This document shows, one piece after another, positions 29,401 through 38,065 of a stretch of DNA of 64,000 bases (position 1 is the stretch's first letter; every line of letters begins with the position of its first letter). This stretch comes from Saprospiraceae bacterium (GTDB taxonomy: Bacteria > Bacteroidota > Bacteroidia > Chitinophagales > Saprospiraceae), in assembly GCA_016710115.1 (NCBI GenBank), contig JADJLN010000018.1, positions 1 to 64,000 on the forward strand, read 5' to 3'. The position numbers and the translations under genes were made by a program. The notes under the pieces are model-generated. The model was not told the DNA's origin. It did not search any database and saw only the letters and a program-made list of their open reading frames with translations.

Positions 29401-29867
29401 AGGCAGCTGCCGATCAGATCGCTTCCTTCTCGAATCAACAGATCAACGATCTGGACAAGAAAGGCCGGGTGACGATCACGATAGATGGAGAACCGTTTGA
29501 CATCACTTCGGAAGATCTGGTCATTACCACGGAGGACCTTCCCGGATGGAAGACGGCCAGTGAAGAGGGGCTCACCGTTGCGCTGGATGTCAATCTGACC
29601 GAAGAACTGGTGGCTGAAGGGATTGCCCGTGATCTGGTCAACCGCATCCAGAATCAGCGAAAGGAACAGGATTTCGATGTAACCGATCGCATCCGGATCC
29701 TGATCCAGGATCATCCGGATATCCGGACTGCTGCCCATACGTTTGGTCACCATATCCAGCAGGAAACACTGGCGGATCACCTGTCTCTGGTTGATTCACT
29801 CGCCGATGGTGTCGAGGTGGAGCTGAGCGATGAACTGACTGCCAGAATCCTTGTGCAACGAGTCTGA
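26482..29867 (+). CDS. ileS: Isoleucyl-tRNA synthetase, one frameshift
   Basis: Charges tRNA-Ile. Start MAQPRYREF; class I signature SANGKPGIHHVMART, KGGWDTHGLPVELQVEKELG, editing-domain sequence, NKMSKSKGNVVDPF (KMSKS), VDQTRGWFYTLH, anticodon-binding region to the end. About 1128 residues, normal for Bacteroidota IleRS. At about 27210 the expected AWTTTPWTLPSN motif is broken: the frame reads ARQPPHGHYP and the motif's WTLPSN continues in another frame, consistent with one lost G. Because this gene is normally single-copy and essential, the break is more likely a sequence error than a real mutation. Confidence 0.95.
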
Positions 29868-29883
29868 TCCGGGATCAGATATC

Positions 29884-30765
29884 TCACTTATGCAAGGGCA
29901 CGTCCTGTGGGCGGGTCCGTTTCCATCGCTTGTGTGTCCACAACCAATGCGGGGGATGGTTGCGAATCTCCTCTTCCAGAGCCCGGGTATGCTGGCGGGT
30001 AATCCGACCATATGGGGCAGATCGGGGGTGTTCTTCCAGCAACTCGAAGGAGAGTTCATAATAACCGCGTCTCGGCTTGACTATCCGGCCGAAGACCACT
30101 GGCCAACCCTGTTCTACAGCAAATTTTTCCGTGCCAAAAAATACCGGTGTTTCCTGGCCCAGAAATTCCATCCAATAACATTTATGGACGTTGGACGGGG
30201 TCTGGTCGGTCGCGAAAAGGATGACTTCCGGGCCTTCGGGCTGTCTGCTGGCAAAGGCCTTGATATCGTGTCGGGAAAGCATTCGCATACCGTATCGTTC
30301 CCGGGAGACCATCAGTTTCCTGTCCATAAAGACATCTTTCAGAGGAGTGTAGATACCATGCACGGTAAACGAGTTACACATCCCCAATGCCACAGAAGTC
30401 AACTCCCAGTTGCCATAATGCCCGGCGGCGACAATGATCCGCGGATGAGATTTGCCCAGCTCGACCAGCAATTCGGGATTGACCACCCTGCAATGCGCCA
30501 GCACGTCTTCTCTGGAAATTGAAAACTGTTTGACCGACTCCAGGATCAGGTCCGACACGTGTTGGTAGAAAAGGCGTTCAATCTCCCTGATCTGGGACGG
30601 AGTTTTGTCGGGGAAAGAACTGGTCAGATTGCCTCGGACAACAGTTCTTCTGTACCTGATCACCCGATACAGCAGGAAACAGAGTCCGTCTGATACCCGA
30701 TAAATCCAGGGTATGGACAACCGGGACAAAGGCATTATGATGAGATAAAGAAGAAGTCGACTCAC
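29884..30765 (-). CDS. Lipid A biosynthesis acyltransferase (LpxL/HtrB family)
   Basis: 293 residues. Transfers a secondary acyl chain to lipid A at the inner membrane. N-terminal membrane anchor region, then the catalytic HX4E motif in IIVAAGHYGNWELTSVALG, and ATDQTPSNVHKCYWMEFLGQ with the conserved glycine-rich substrate segment. C-terminal HPPHWLWTHKRWKR is typical of the family. Convergent with ileS; upstream neighbour on the same strand is the CpeT-like gene 9 bp away. Confidence 0.92.
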   Translation of the reverse strand: MSRLLLYLIIMPLSRLSIPWIYRVSDGLCFLLYRVIRYRRTVVRGNLTSSFPDKTPSQIREIERLFYQHVSDLILESVKQFSISREDVLAHCRVVNPELLVELGKSHPRIIVAAGHYGNWELTSVALGMCNSFTVHGIYTPLKDVFMDRKLMVSRERYGMRMLSRHDIKAFASRQPEGPEVILFATDQTPSNVHKCYWMEFLGQETPVFFGTEKFAVEQGWPVVFGRIVKPRRGYYELSFELLEEHPRSAPYGRITRQHTRALEEEIRNHPPHWLWTHKRWKRTRPQDVPLHK

Positions 30766-30774
30766 GCAGCTGGA

Positions 30775-31401
30775 TTATTCGGCCCCATTCTGTTGTCTGA
30801 TAAAGACATACCCCCTTTTTTCTGCACCCCAGACCTGTTTCCCATCCTGATCGAATCCGCGGTCCCAACTGATGATCTGATTCGGATAAATGGTCACCCC
30901 TGAAGTGGCATAGGTTGCACCACGCAAGGTGCTGCGGCATGTTGTGCCCTGGGTCGACCCTGTATAGGTGCCTCCACTCCAGGAAAGGATCACGGCACAT
31001 CCTTCTCGCAAATCCAGATCCTCAGGCTCCCATTGATCAAAAAAAGACACATTGGTGGATTTGCCTATGGCATCAGATTCATCCGGGACAAGATAGACTG
31101 CACTCCGAAACGTTCCATCTTCAAGTTCTTCCACCTGATAGATGCGCTGGCGGTAAGGTTGGTCCTTTCGGGATGACAACGCCTGTTCGACATAGAGCCA
31201 GTGCTGACCCGGGAAGCGACTCTCCCAAATGGGTGTCATGACCAGCGAGATAGCATAATAATCCGTGTCTTGCTGCGCTTGAGTTGTGTTTGAAAATGTG
31301 CCACTCATCCAGGAAACAAGTTCAACCAGCGTTCCACTTTGAGCATGGATGGCCGTTCCGGAAAGGAGGATCAACATCGAGAGGAAGCCTGTTTTCATCA
31401 T
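30775..31401 (-). CDS. CpeT/CpcT-family (DUF1001) secreted protein
   Basis: 208 residues with signal peptide (MKTGFLSMLILLSGTAIHAQ). Family motifs: LVSWMSGTFSNTTQAQQD, PIWESRFPGQHWLYVEQAL, PYRQRIYQVEELEDG, CAVILSWSGGTYTGSTQG. In cyanobacteria CpeT/CpcT attach phycobilins to phycobiliproteins; homologues are also found in non-phototrophs, where the substrate is unknown. No phycobiliprotein gene is present here. A TAACTTTG box sits 1 bp before the first ATG, favouring the second ATG (31398) as the true start with little or no leader. Confidence 0.85.
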   Translation of the reverse strand: MMKTGFLSMLILLSGTAIHAQSGTLVELVSWMSGTFSNTTQAQQDTDYYAISLVMTPIWESRFPGQHWLYVEQALSSRKDQPYRQRIYQVEELEDGTFRSAVYLVPDESDAIGKSTNVSFFDQWEPEDLDLREGCAVILSWSGGTYTGSTQGTTCRSTLRGATYATSGVTIYPNQIISWDRGFDQDGKQVWGAEKRGYVFIRQQNGAE

Positions 31402-31402
31402 G

Positions 31403-31410
31403 CAAAGTTA
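31403..31410 (-). promoter_or_regulatory. TAnnTTTG -7 box of the CpeT-like gene
   Basis: TAACTTTG on the minus strand immediately before ATGATG; the implied transcript start falls on or near the second ATG, suggesting a leaderless message. Confidence 0.4.
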
Positions 31411-31656
31411 GGGAAGAAGGGACAGGATGGAGTGGAATTATGAAAACTTGACGGTTCCATAAATTAGGGGTCATCTTGTTTGGCAGCAACCGGAAGCCTG
31501 GCCGATCATCGAATCCAGAATGGTAATCCAGCGTCATGCTGTTCAATGATCAACGCAACTATGTTTGAATATTCAACCTGGAACCTCCAAACCATTGAGC
31601 ATCCTGCAAATCAGGAAGACAATATGGATCGAGAAACATGAAACAGGGAAAGTATG

Positions 31657-32616
31657 CTATTGCGGTCTCACCATTGCTGCCCGTTTCAACCGGTCATTAA
31701 TCGCTCTGCCAATCCCCTTCTCCGGTACAGATTCAGCAATGAGATAATCCAGACCCAAGGCATCCAGTTCATGTAATCCGGCGTAAAGTCTCCTGGCCGC
31801 GGTATACAGATCACCATCCGGGGCAAGTACAAATTGCCACTCACCGGGAACCAAGGGACTCAAAGTGGAAAATCGCAGCCACCCGATCCGATCACCAGAA
31901 TCAGGAGGTGGCTCGTTCAGGGCCAACGGAGTACGCGGTGCATAATGCCAGGGGAGCATCCCGGGAGCAACGGGCATGTCCGACTGTGTGATCATCTCGA
32001 TCGGGCCGATAACCAATTCCAGATCGGCCTGTGTGATGCCTCCTGAGCGATAGATTTTCCACTTTCCCTGTTCCCGACCAATAATGGTTGATTCGACACC
32101 CACCATGCACGGACCTCCATCGAGGATATAGGGTATCCGCTGATCCAATTGATCGAGCACATGGAGTGCTGTCGTCGGGCTGATCCGTCCAAACAGATTG
32201 GCACTGGGCGCTGCAAGTGGAAATCCGCATTGCTCGATCAGTAGTCGGGTCAGGTCGTGATCCGGCATCCGTAAAGCCACTCGTGGCAAACCGGCACAGA
32301 CCAGATCCGGGACTGCCGGAGACCGATCCAGCAAGAGGGTCAGTGGGCCCGGCCAGAACGCATCCATCAACGCCTGGACCTGTTGATCCCATTCCTGAAC
32401 CAGTGCACTGACCTGTCCGGAATTGGCGACATGGACAATCAGGGGATTGTATAAGGGCCGTTCCTTTGCTTCGAAGATCTTCACGACAGCCTGTTCATCC
32501 AGTGCATTCCCGGCAAGTCCATAAACGGTCTCCGTCGGTATGGCCACCAACTCGCCTCGCTGCAGCCAGTCTGCAGCTTCCTGTAGATCGGACCCGATAC
32601 GGGTTTCAACTATCAT
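31657..32616 (-). CDS. L-threonylcarbamoyladenylate synthase (Sua5)
   Basis: 319 residues, two-domain Sua5 form. Makes threonylcarbamoyl-AMP for the t6A modification of ANN-decoding tRNAs. The YrdC domain (about 1-200) shows IPTETVYGLAGNALDEQAV, AKERPLYNPLIVHV (KxR), FWPGPLTLLL, LPRVALRMPDH, PLAAPSANLFGRISPT (SxN) and GVESTIIG. The C-terminal Sua5 domain (PWHYAPRTPL ... KGIGRAINDRLKRAA) is complete. Standalone gene. Confidence 0.95.
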   Translation of the reverse strand: MIVETRIGSDLQEAADWLQRGELVAIPTETVYGLAGNALDEQAVVKIFEAKERPLYNPLIVHVANSGQVSALVQEWDQQVQALMDAFWPGPLTLLLDRSPAVPDLVCAGLPRVALRMPDHDLTRLLIEQCGFPLAAPSANLFGRISPTTALHVLDQLDQRIPYILDGGPCMVGVESTIIGREQGKWKIYRSGGITQADLELVIGPIEMITQSDMPVAPGMLPWHYAPRTPLALNEPPPDSGDRIGWLRFSTLSPLVPGEWQFVLAPDGDLYTAARRLYAGLHELDALGLDYLIAESVPEKGIGRAINDRLKRAAMVRPQ

Positions 32617-32800
32617 CCGACAAAGGTACGGCTTCCGTCAAGACAGCTTATCCTCCTATCCACCCGGTAACCGCAACTTTTCACTGGTTCAATTGTCCTT
32701 CAATTCACAGGCCAACGTTCAACAAAATTTCCTGGATGTGAACGCCAAAATGGTAACTTGTTCAATTATTCATACACCATTCTCACTTAACTATTCTATT

Positions 32801-33316
32801 ATGAAAAAACTTCTTTTTCTACTCGTGCTATGCACGTTGACGGGCATTTTGACCGCACAAATCAATCCTGAACGAACTGTGATCATTGACCGGATCGACA
32901 GGCCAGAAACTGGTGGAAATGCCCGTGAGCAATTGACTACCGTAACCTGGAGTCCTACCCGAACAAACCCGAAAATCACCAATCAGCCACTCGTCTATAC
33001 TGTGACTGATGATGAAACCGGGGATGCTATTGAAGTCTTGGATAATGCGATAGGAGAAAATCAAAGGGATTCACCATTTTATGTCGTTGTGACTTCGAAC
33101 AGGTCTGCAAGTCCTGTCAACGTGGATGGAAATACAATTGAACGCACAAGCCGTTCCGAAGTCAATGGAGAGACCGTCCAGCCAGAAACAGAAGTCATTG
33201 ATCTCACAACCTTACCTCCCGGTGACTACACAATCAGGGCAAAAAACAAGCGTGGGAAGGAAAAAGCCGAGATCAAAGTGAAGATCAAAGGAGAAAGACA
33301 GAAAAAAACGAAATAG
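32801..33316 (+). CDS. Secreted protein of unknown function
   Basis: 171 residues from MKKLLFLLVLCTLTGILTAQ (signal peptide). The body is polar with a Thr/Asn-rich first half (NREQLTTVTWSP-like segment) and a C-terminal part (DLTTLPPGDYTIRAKNKRGK ... KVKIKGERQKKTK) resembling a beta-sandwich strand set that ends in a basic tail. No T9SS sorting domain and no known family. Confidence 0.7.
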   Translation: MKKLLFLLVLCTLTGILTAQINPERTVIIDRIDRPETGGNAREQLTTVTWSPTRTNPKITNQPLVYTVTDDETGDAIEVLDNAIGENQRDSPFYVVVTSNRSASPVNVDGNTIERTSRSEVNGETVQPETEVIDLTTLPPGDYTIRAKNKRGKEKAEIKVKIKGERQKKTK

Positions 33317-33378
33317 ACGAATGAGCGAAAATGGTTGCTTTGAGAAATCAGCAATCATTACTAATCATTTTTTCATGA

Positions 33379-33417
33379 ACATGCCGGCCCAATGGAATTG
33401 GGTCGGCATGTTTCTTT
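33379..33417. terminator. Rho-independent terminator between convergent genes
   Basis: ACATGCCGGCCCAAT (33379-33393) pairs with ATTGGGTCGGCATGT (33397-33411) around GGA, followed by TTCTTTT. One internal mismatch. Confidence 0.8.
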
Positions 33418-33433
33418 TCATCATCAAAGATGG

Positions 33434-35008
33434 CTATCTCTGCATCACCATGGTGGTGGATTGCTGGCGTGTTGCGGTCCGCAGGTAGGCTACATAGTTC
33501 CCTCTCGGCAGTCCGCTGGCATCAAATGTCACCTGATAATTTCCCGGTGCCATATACCGATCAACCAGGACCTTCATCGTATAACCACCACTATTCATCA
33601 CACTCAGATGGATCCGTTCACCGACACTGGTGAAGCTGATCTCTGTACTGCCTGTAAACGGATTCGGTGTATTGCTGAATGGATTATCTACAGGATCGGC
33701 CATATCCGGATCCAATTCGTATTCCTTATTTTCACAACCCCGGATCAACGGGATCTCGGAATAGGCATCATTGAGCAGGGCTTTGACATCTGCTGTCGGT
33801 ACACCAAACCATTGATTTAAAAGCGAACCGTAGATCGATCTGAAATCATATTGCAGAGCGACTCCATCCTGGTCGCCTACATTTTCTGCAATGGTCGGGT
33901 TCTTTCCAAACATCCTGCTATTTACGCAGGAGCCGAAAACAAATAACGGTGCTGCCGAACCGTGATCGGTTCCATTCGCGCCGTTCGATTTGATGCGTCG
34001 ACCAAATTCGGAAAACGTCATACCCACGACGCGCTGGTCCAGTTTCTGCGCGACCAGATCCTTCTGGAAAAGGTCGATCGCCTCGGACAATCGAGCGAGG
34101 AGCGTAGCGTGCCCACCCGTTGTCGTGTCACTGACATTCACCTGGTTTGCATGTGTATCAAACCCGCCGATATTGGCCACATAGATTCGCGTTTTCAAAC
34201 CACCGGAAATCAGCAGGGCTATTGTTTTCAGCTGGCCGGCCAGACTATTGTCGGCAGGGTATTCCACCATATTGGCCCCGCTTTCTGCAGCCTGCGTAAT
34301 GACTTCAGCATAGGCATTCGTCTGGGCAATGGATGTGCGCACAAAAGCGATCTCCTTGCCATAACATTGAGTCGGATCAGAGGTATCATCATCATCCTCC
34401 AGCAAGGGAGACAATCCGAACGGGTTTGTCAATGCAAGAGAATAATTGGTGGCCGCTCCCTGACAGGTCTCGGAAACGGTTGAACCAATCGTCATGGCAA
34501 AGGGGTCTGGATACTGATTGTTCGGATACCCTTCCGGGTAATTGTCCGTGATCCCATCCAGATATCGGCCCATCCAACCGGTATTGATCACTTCGGTAGC
34601 GCCGGAACCACTTTGCCAGATATCGGTAGACCGAAAATGCGAACGGTTCTGGTTGGGATATCCGACGCCCTGGAAGACAGCCAGTTGACCATTCTGATAG
34701 GCCTGTTGCAATCCGGTCATGACCGGGTGCAGACCAGTCGCATCCGTCAGTTTCAACGCTGTAGTTTCGGGAATGAGGATATTCTCCCGAGCCAGAAACA
34801 GGTTGCTGTACTGATCCAGTGGGAGGACCATATTCAAGCCGTCATTGCCGCCATTCATCTGAATGAGGACCAGGACCTTGTCTGAATCGGCTTGCATCCC
34901 CTTGAGGAGCGCATGTTGTGAAAATGCCGACAGTTTGTTTCCATGCAGGAAAATAGGCAGGGTAACTGCTGCGGTCGACGTATGCTGGAGAAAGGTTCTT
35001 CTTTTCAT
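33434..35008 (-). CDS. DUF1501 protein with T9SS sorting domain
   Basis: 524 residues. N-terminus MKRRTFLQHTSTAAVTLPIF has a twin-arginine-like motif. The body is a DUF1501 (sulfatase-like fold) protein: LVLIQMNGGNDGLNMVLPL, VAVFQGVGYPNQNRSHFRS-type segment, GGFDTHANQVN, MTFSEFGRRIKSNGANGTDHGSAAPLFVFG. The end (NTPNPFTGSTEISF ... LPRGNYVAYLRTATRQQST) is a T9SS sorting domain. DUF1501 and DUF1800 genes occur as pairs in many bacteria; function unknown, probably exported. Confidence 0.9.
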   Translation of the reverse strand: MKRRTFLQHTSTAAVTLPIFLHGNKLSAFSQHALLKGMQADSDKVLVLIQMNGGNDGLNMVLPLDQYSNLFLARENILIPETTALKLTDATGLHPVMTGLQQAYQNGQLAVFQGVGYPNQNRSHFRSTDIWQSGSGATEVINTGWMGRYLDGITDNYPEGYPNNQYPDPFAMTIGSTVSETCQGAATNYSLALTNPFGLSPLLEDDDDTSDPTQCYGKEIAFVRTSIAQTNAYAEVITQAAESGANMVEYPADNSLAGQLKTIALLISGGLKTRIYVANIGGFDTHANQVNVSDTTTGGHATLLARLSEAIDLFQKDLVAQKLDQRVVGMTFSEFGRRIKSNGANGTDHGSAAPLFVFGSCVNSRMFGKNPTIAENVGDQDGVALQYDFRSIYGSLLNQWFGVPTADVKALLNDAYSEIPLIRGCENKEYELDPDMADPVDNPFSNTPNPFTGSTEISFTSVGERIHLSVMNSGGYTMKVLVDRYMAPGNYQVTFDASGLPRGNYVAYLRTATRQQSTTMVMQR

Positions 35009-35030
35009 CAGTCTAGTTATTCAGAGATGA

Positions 35031-36704
35031 TCAACTCAATTGATATTCGGGCATCTGCATCATGGTGGCGATCAGATTGCTGAGCTTGTTGAGCACCGCC
35101 TTTTCCAATTCTTCATCGTTTGGATTGGCGAGATAGTCCCCGTATTCCACAGTCCATTCATATTCAGGCAAGCCGGGCAACAACACTTCCAGCAGATAGG
35201 CCTTTTTGTTTTCCGAGATACCTCTGGGGAACAGTTGTAATGCCAGTTCGTCGATCAGAGCAATGGGATCATAGGGATCATCGAGAGAGGCAACCCAATC
35301 GAGAAGAGGAAGGGGAGCATACAGATTCCCGAGTTTCAGACCGCGGCCACACATGACCTTTGCAATCTCGGCCCGGATCGGGAGTGTGACCGAGTTGAGC
35401 CAACCCTGATACCAGGTAGGTTCCTGGTACCATGCCTTCCAACCCGCAACGCTCGGGGGTGCGTAATAGGGCATCTGGAGGAGGTCGAAATTGGAAAATA
35501 CCAGTCGCCACCATCGGTACTTCGTATTGACATCACTACCCGGAAACCACCCACCCTGACGCAACATGGTCATGACATAATCAACCGGGTGCTTGATCAT
35601 CGCCCCGCGTGTACAATCTTCATGGAAGTGTTGACTGCCCAGCAATTCGAACAATGGCCAGCTGATATCATAATCGTGCTGGATCAGGGTCTGAGCCATC
35701 GGTTCGATCACGTTCGCTTCGATATTGTCATCGATTTCATAATAGACAAACCATCGGTACAGTTTGCGGCAGATGTGCCGTGCACATTCATCCTGCTGGA
35801 AGATGATATCGATGGCATGTGCATATTCCTGATCCCCCATATTGGTGATCACGGCATTGTTGAATCGGTTTGACAGTTGTTTCGCTGTCTTGTCATGCCG
35901 ACCATCGGTGTAATAGGATTCAACTGCAACACCCGGTGTCAGGGTATCAAAACCGCGATCCCGCCAACCGGTAAATACCCGGGCCAGGGCAAGCACATCG
36001 TCCTCTGTGTAGTTGGAATAATCACCGGGACCCACCTGAGGACCTTTGCCAATGGTGAAGAGTTCCATCACTTCGCGGGCATAGTTCTCATTGGGTTTTG
36101 CTGCGGTGCTCTGACTGCCGTTCAGGTACCGGAGCATCGATGGATCAATGGTGATCTTTTTGGTCAGTTCGCGAAAATTCCCGAGGGCATTCGAACGCAG
36201 CAGATTGATATAGACGTATTGATATTTCGGGTCATTGACGTCAATACGTGACGTCACAAAATGGTTGTGCCAGAAGAGGGTCATTTTTTCCCTGAGCCGG
36301 AGACCACCACCCAGCATGATGCCTACTGTCCATGCATAGAGCGAATTGATCCGATATCCTTTCAGGTTGACAGTAGCATCATAGGGCTGGTCGATCCAGG
36401 TTTCTCCAACGGCAACATATGGATCTGTCGTAAAATAATAATTGATCGGGGGGGTCGGTAGAGGATCCTTCTTGAACAATTCATTGAGGGTCCAGGTCAA
36501 TCCGTTTTGCACGGACTGATCGATTTCTCCCTGGGTGGGTCCGAAGGTCGTCCGGCGCAAAAGATGTGCAGCGGCAGCCCGGTTCCAGGACCCAGTATAG
36601 GGTGCCAGGGTGCCCCCTCCACCAACCGTTTTCCGGTTGGTTTTCACCCTTTTCGCAGCCGTCCGGCCGGAAAAGAGGAGTTCTAAAGTCGATCTTCTAT
36701 CCAT
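35031..36704 (-). CDS. DUF1800 family protein
   Basis: 557 residues from MDRRSTLELLFSGRTAAKR; an upstream ATG adds 14 residues without support. DUF1800 hallmarks: AAAHLLRRTTFGPTQGEIDQ, LREKMTLFWHNHFVTSRIDV, NENYAREVMELFTIGKGP, ALARVFTGW, RHDKTAKQLSNRF and AGWKAWYQEPTWY. It precedes the DUF1501 gene by 22 bp on the same strand, forming the usual pair. No lesion seen. Confidence 0.92.
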   Translation of the reverse strand: MDRRSTLELLFSGRTAAKRVKTNRKTVGGGGTLAPYTGSWNRAAAAHLLRRTTFGPTQGEIDQSVQNGLTWTLNELFKKDPLPTPPINYYFTTDPYVAVGETWIDQPYDATVNLKGYRINSLYAWTVGIMLGGGLRLREKMTLFWHNHFVTSRIDVNDPKYQYVYINLLRSNALGNFRELTKKITIDPSMLRYLNGSQSTAAKPNENYAREVMELFTIGKGPQVGPGDYSNYTEDDVLALARVFTGWRDRGFDTLTPGVAVESYYTDGRHDKTAKQLSNRFNNAVITNMGDQEYAHAIDIIFQQDECARHICRKLYRWFVYYEIDDNIEANVIEPMAQTLIQHDYDISWPLFELLGSQHFHEDCTRGAMIKHPVDYVMTMLRQGGWFPGSDVNTKYRWWRLVFSNFDLLQMPYYAPPSVAGWKAWYQEPTWYQGWLNSVTLPIRAEIAKVMCGRGLKLGNLYAPLPLLDWVASLDDPYDPIALIDELALQLFPRGISENKKAYLLEVLLPGLPEYEWTVEYGDYLANPNDEELEKAVLNKLSNLIATMMQMPEYQLS

Positions 36705-36892
36705 AATCCAGAATTGAAAATGAGCGGATAATCCCAGTAAGTGCACAGGTCAACAAGAACTGATCCTGGCCTCATGAATCGGTTAAAAATAAGTCAATAT
36801 CCTCAATGGTGCAGCTATAAATAATTGAGTTGCCTTCAGCCATAAAAAAGTGCACCTGTCTCTTTTCCCGCAATTGCTAAATTTACCCCACT

Positions 36893-38065
36893 ATGTATCC
36901 AAATCTCAGTTACCTCGTCCATGCCCTTACCGGGTGGGGCCCCGACAATTTTCTTTCGGTCATCCAGACATTCGGCCTCTTCCTGGCCATTGCCTTTCTG
37001 GTCAGTGCCTGGTTTCTTTCTCTCGAATTGAAGCGCAAGGCAGACGAAGGCCTGTTCCAGCCTGTCCGGGAGACGAGGATAATCGGCGCACCTCCAGGTT
37101 GGTCGGATATCCTGTGGAATGCCCTTTTCGGGTTTGCCATTGGATTCAAGGGCCTGTATGTGTGGCAACACCTGACAGCTTTTCAGGAAGATGCGGCGAG
37201 TGTCATTCTTTCATCGAAAGGCAGTCTTCTGGGCGGACTCATCGGGATACTCATCTTTGGGGGATGGAAATACTGGCTTCGCATGCAGAACAAAGGAAAA
37301 GGTGAGCAAAAGACAGTGGATGTCTGGCCGCATGAACGGGTGTGGGACATTGCCATGATCGCTGGCATCTCCGGTGTGGGAGGATCCAAACTGTTTTCCA
37401 TTCTCGAAGACCCGGCTGCCCTGGCCGCTGACCCCCCGGGTCAGATCTTCTCAGGGTCCGGGCTGAATATTTTCGGGGGACTGATCGTGGGCTTTCTCAG
37501 CGTATACAGTTATATCCGTTGGAAGAAAATTTCCGGATTGCACCTGCTCGATGCAGCAGCTCCTGCCCTCATCGTGGGGTATGCCGTGGGGCGCATCGGT
37601 TGTCAATTATCTGGAGACGGCGATTGGGGCATTCCCAATCCGCACCCGGTTCCCGACTGGTGGTTTCTGCCCGACTGGATCTGGGCATTCGACTTCCCAC
37701 ACAACGTGATCCATGAGGGTGTGCCCATTGCCGGATGCACCTGGAAGTTCTGTGAACATCTGCCCGAGATGGTCTACCCCACCGCCTTTTATGAAACCCT
37801 GCTGGGACTGGTCATTCTGGGAATTCTCTGGTTTTTACGCAAGCGCATCCATTACGCCGGAGTCCTGTTTTTCGTGTATGTTTTCCTGATCGCTGTCGAG
37901 CGGTTTTTCATTGAAAAGATCCGGGTCAATCAGAAATATGATGTTCTGGGATGGCAAGCCACCCAGGCAGAAGTCATTGCAGTGATCCTCTTTTTCATTG
38001 GTATTGCGGGTATCCTGTACTTCTGGAAACGCGGTCAGAATAGGGCTAAACCAAACGCGATATGA
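36893..38065 (+). CDS. lgt: Prolipoprotein diacylglyceryl transferase-like (Lgt)
   Basis: 390 residues, longer than the usual 260-300, with about seven membrane spans. The family signature region is YAVGRIGCQLSGDGDWGIPN. SSKGSLLGGLIGILIFGGWKYW carries a central loop, and the last spans include AVERFFIEKIRVNQKYD. Lgt adds diacylglycerol to the lipobox Cys of prolipoproteins at the inner membrane. Its stop overlaps the next start (ATGA at 38062), so it is co-translated with the symporter. Confidence 0.88.
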   Translation: MYPNLSYLVHALTGWGPDNFLSVIQTFGLFLAIAFLVSAWFLSLELKRKADEGLFQPVRETRIIGAPPGWSDILWNALFGFAIGFKGLYVWQHLTAFQEDAASVILSSKGSLLGGLIGILIFGGWKYWLRMQNKGKGEQKTVDVWPHERVWDIAMIAGISGVGGSKLFSILEDPAALAADPPGQIFSGSGLNIFGGLIVGFLSVYSYIRWKKISGLHLLDAAAPALIVGYAVGRIGCQLSGDGDWGIPNPHPVPDWWFLPDWIWAFDFPHNVIHEGVPIAGCTWKFCEHLPEMVYPTAFYETLLGLVILGILWFLRKRIHYAGVLFFVYVFLIAVERFFIEKIRVNQKYDVLGWQATQAEVIAVILFFIGIAGILYFWKRGQNRAKPNAI

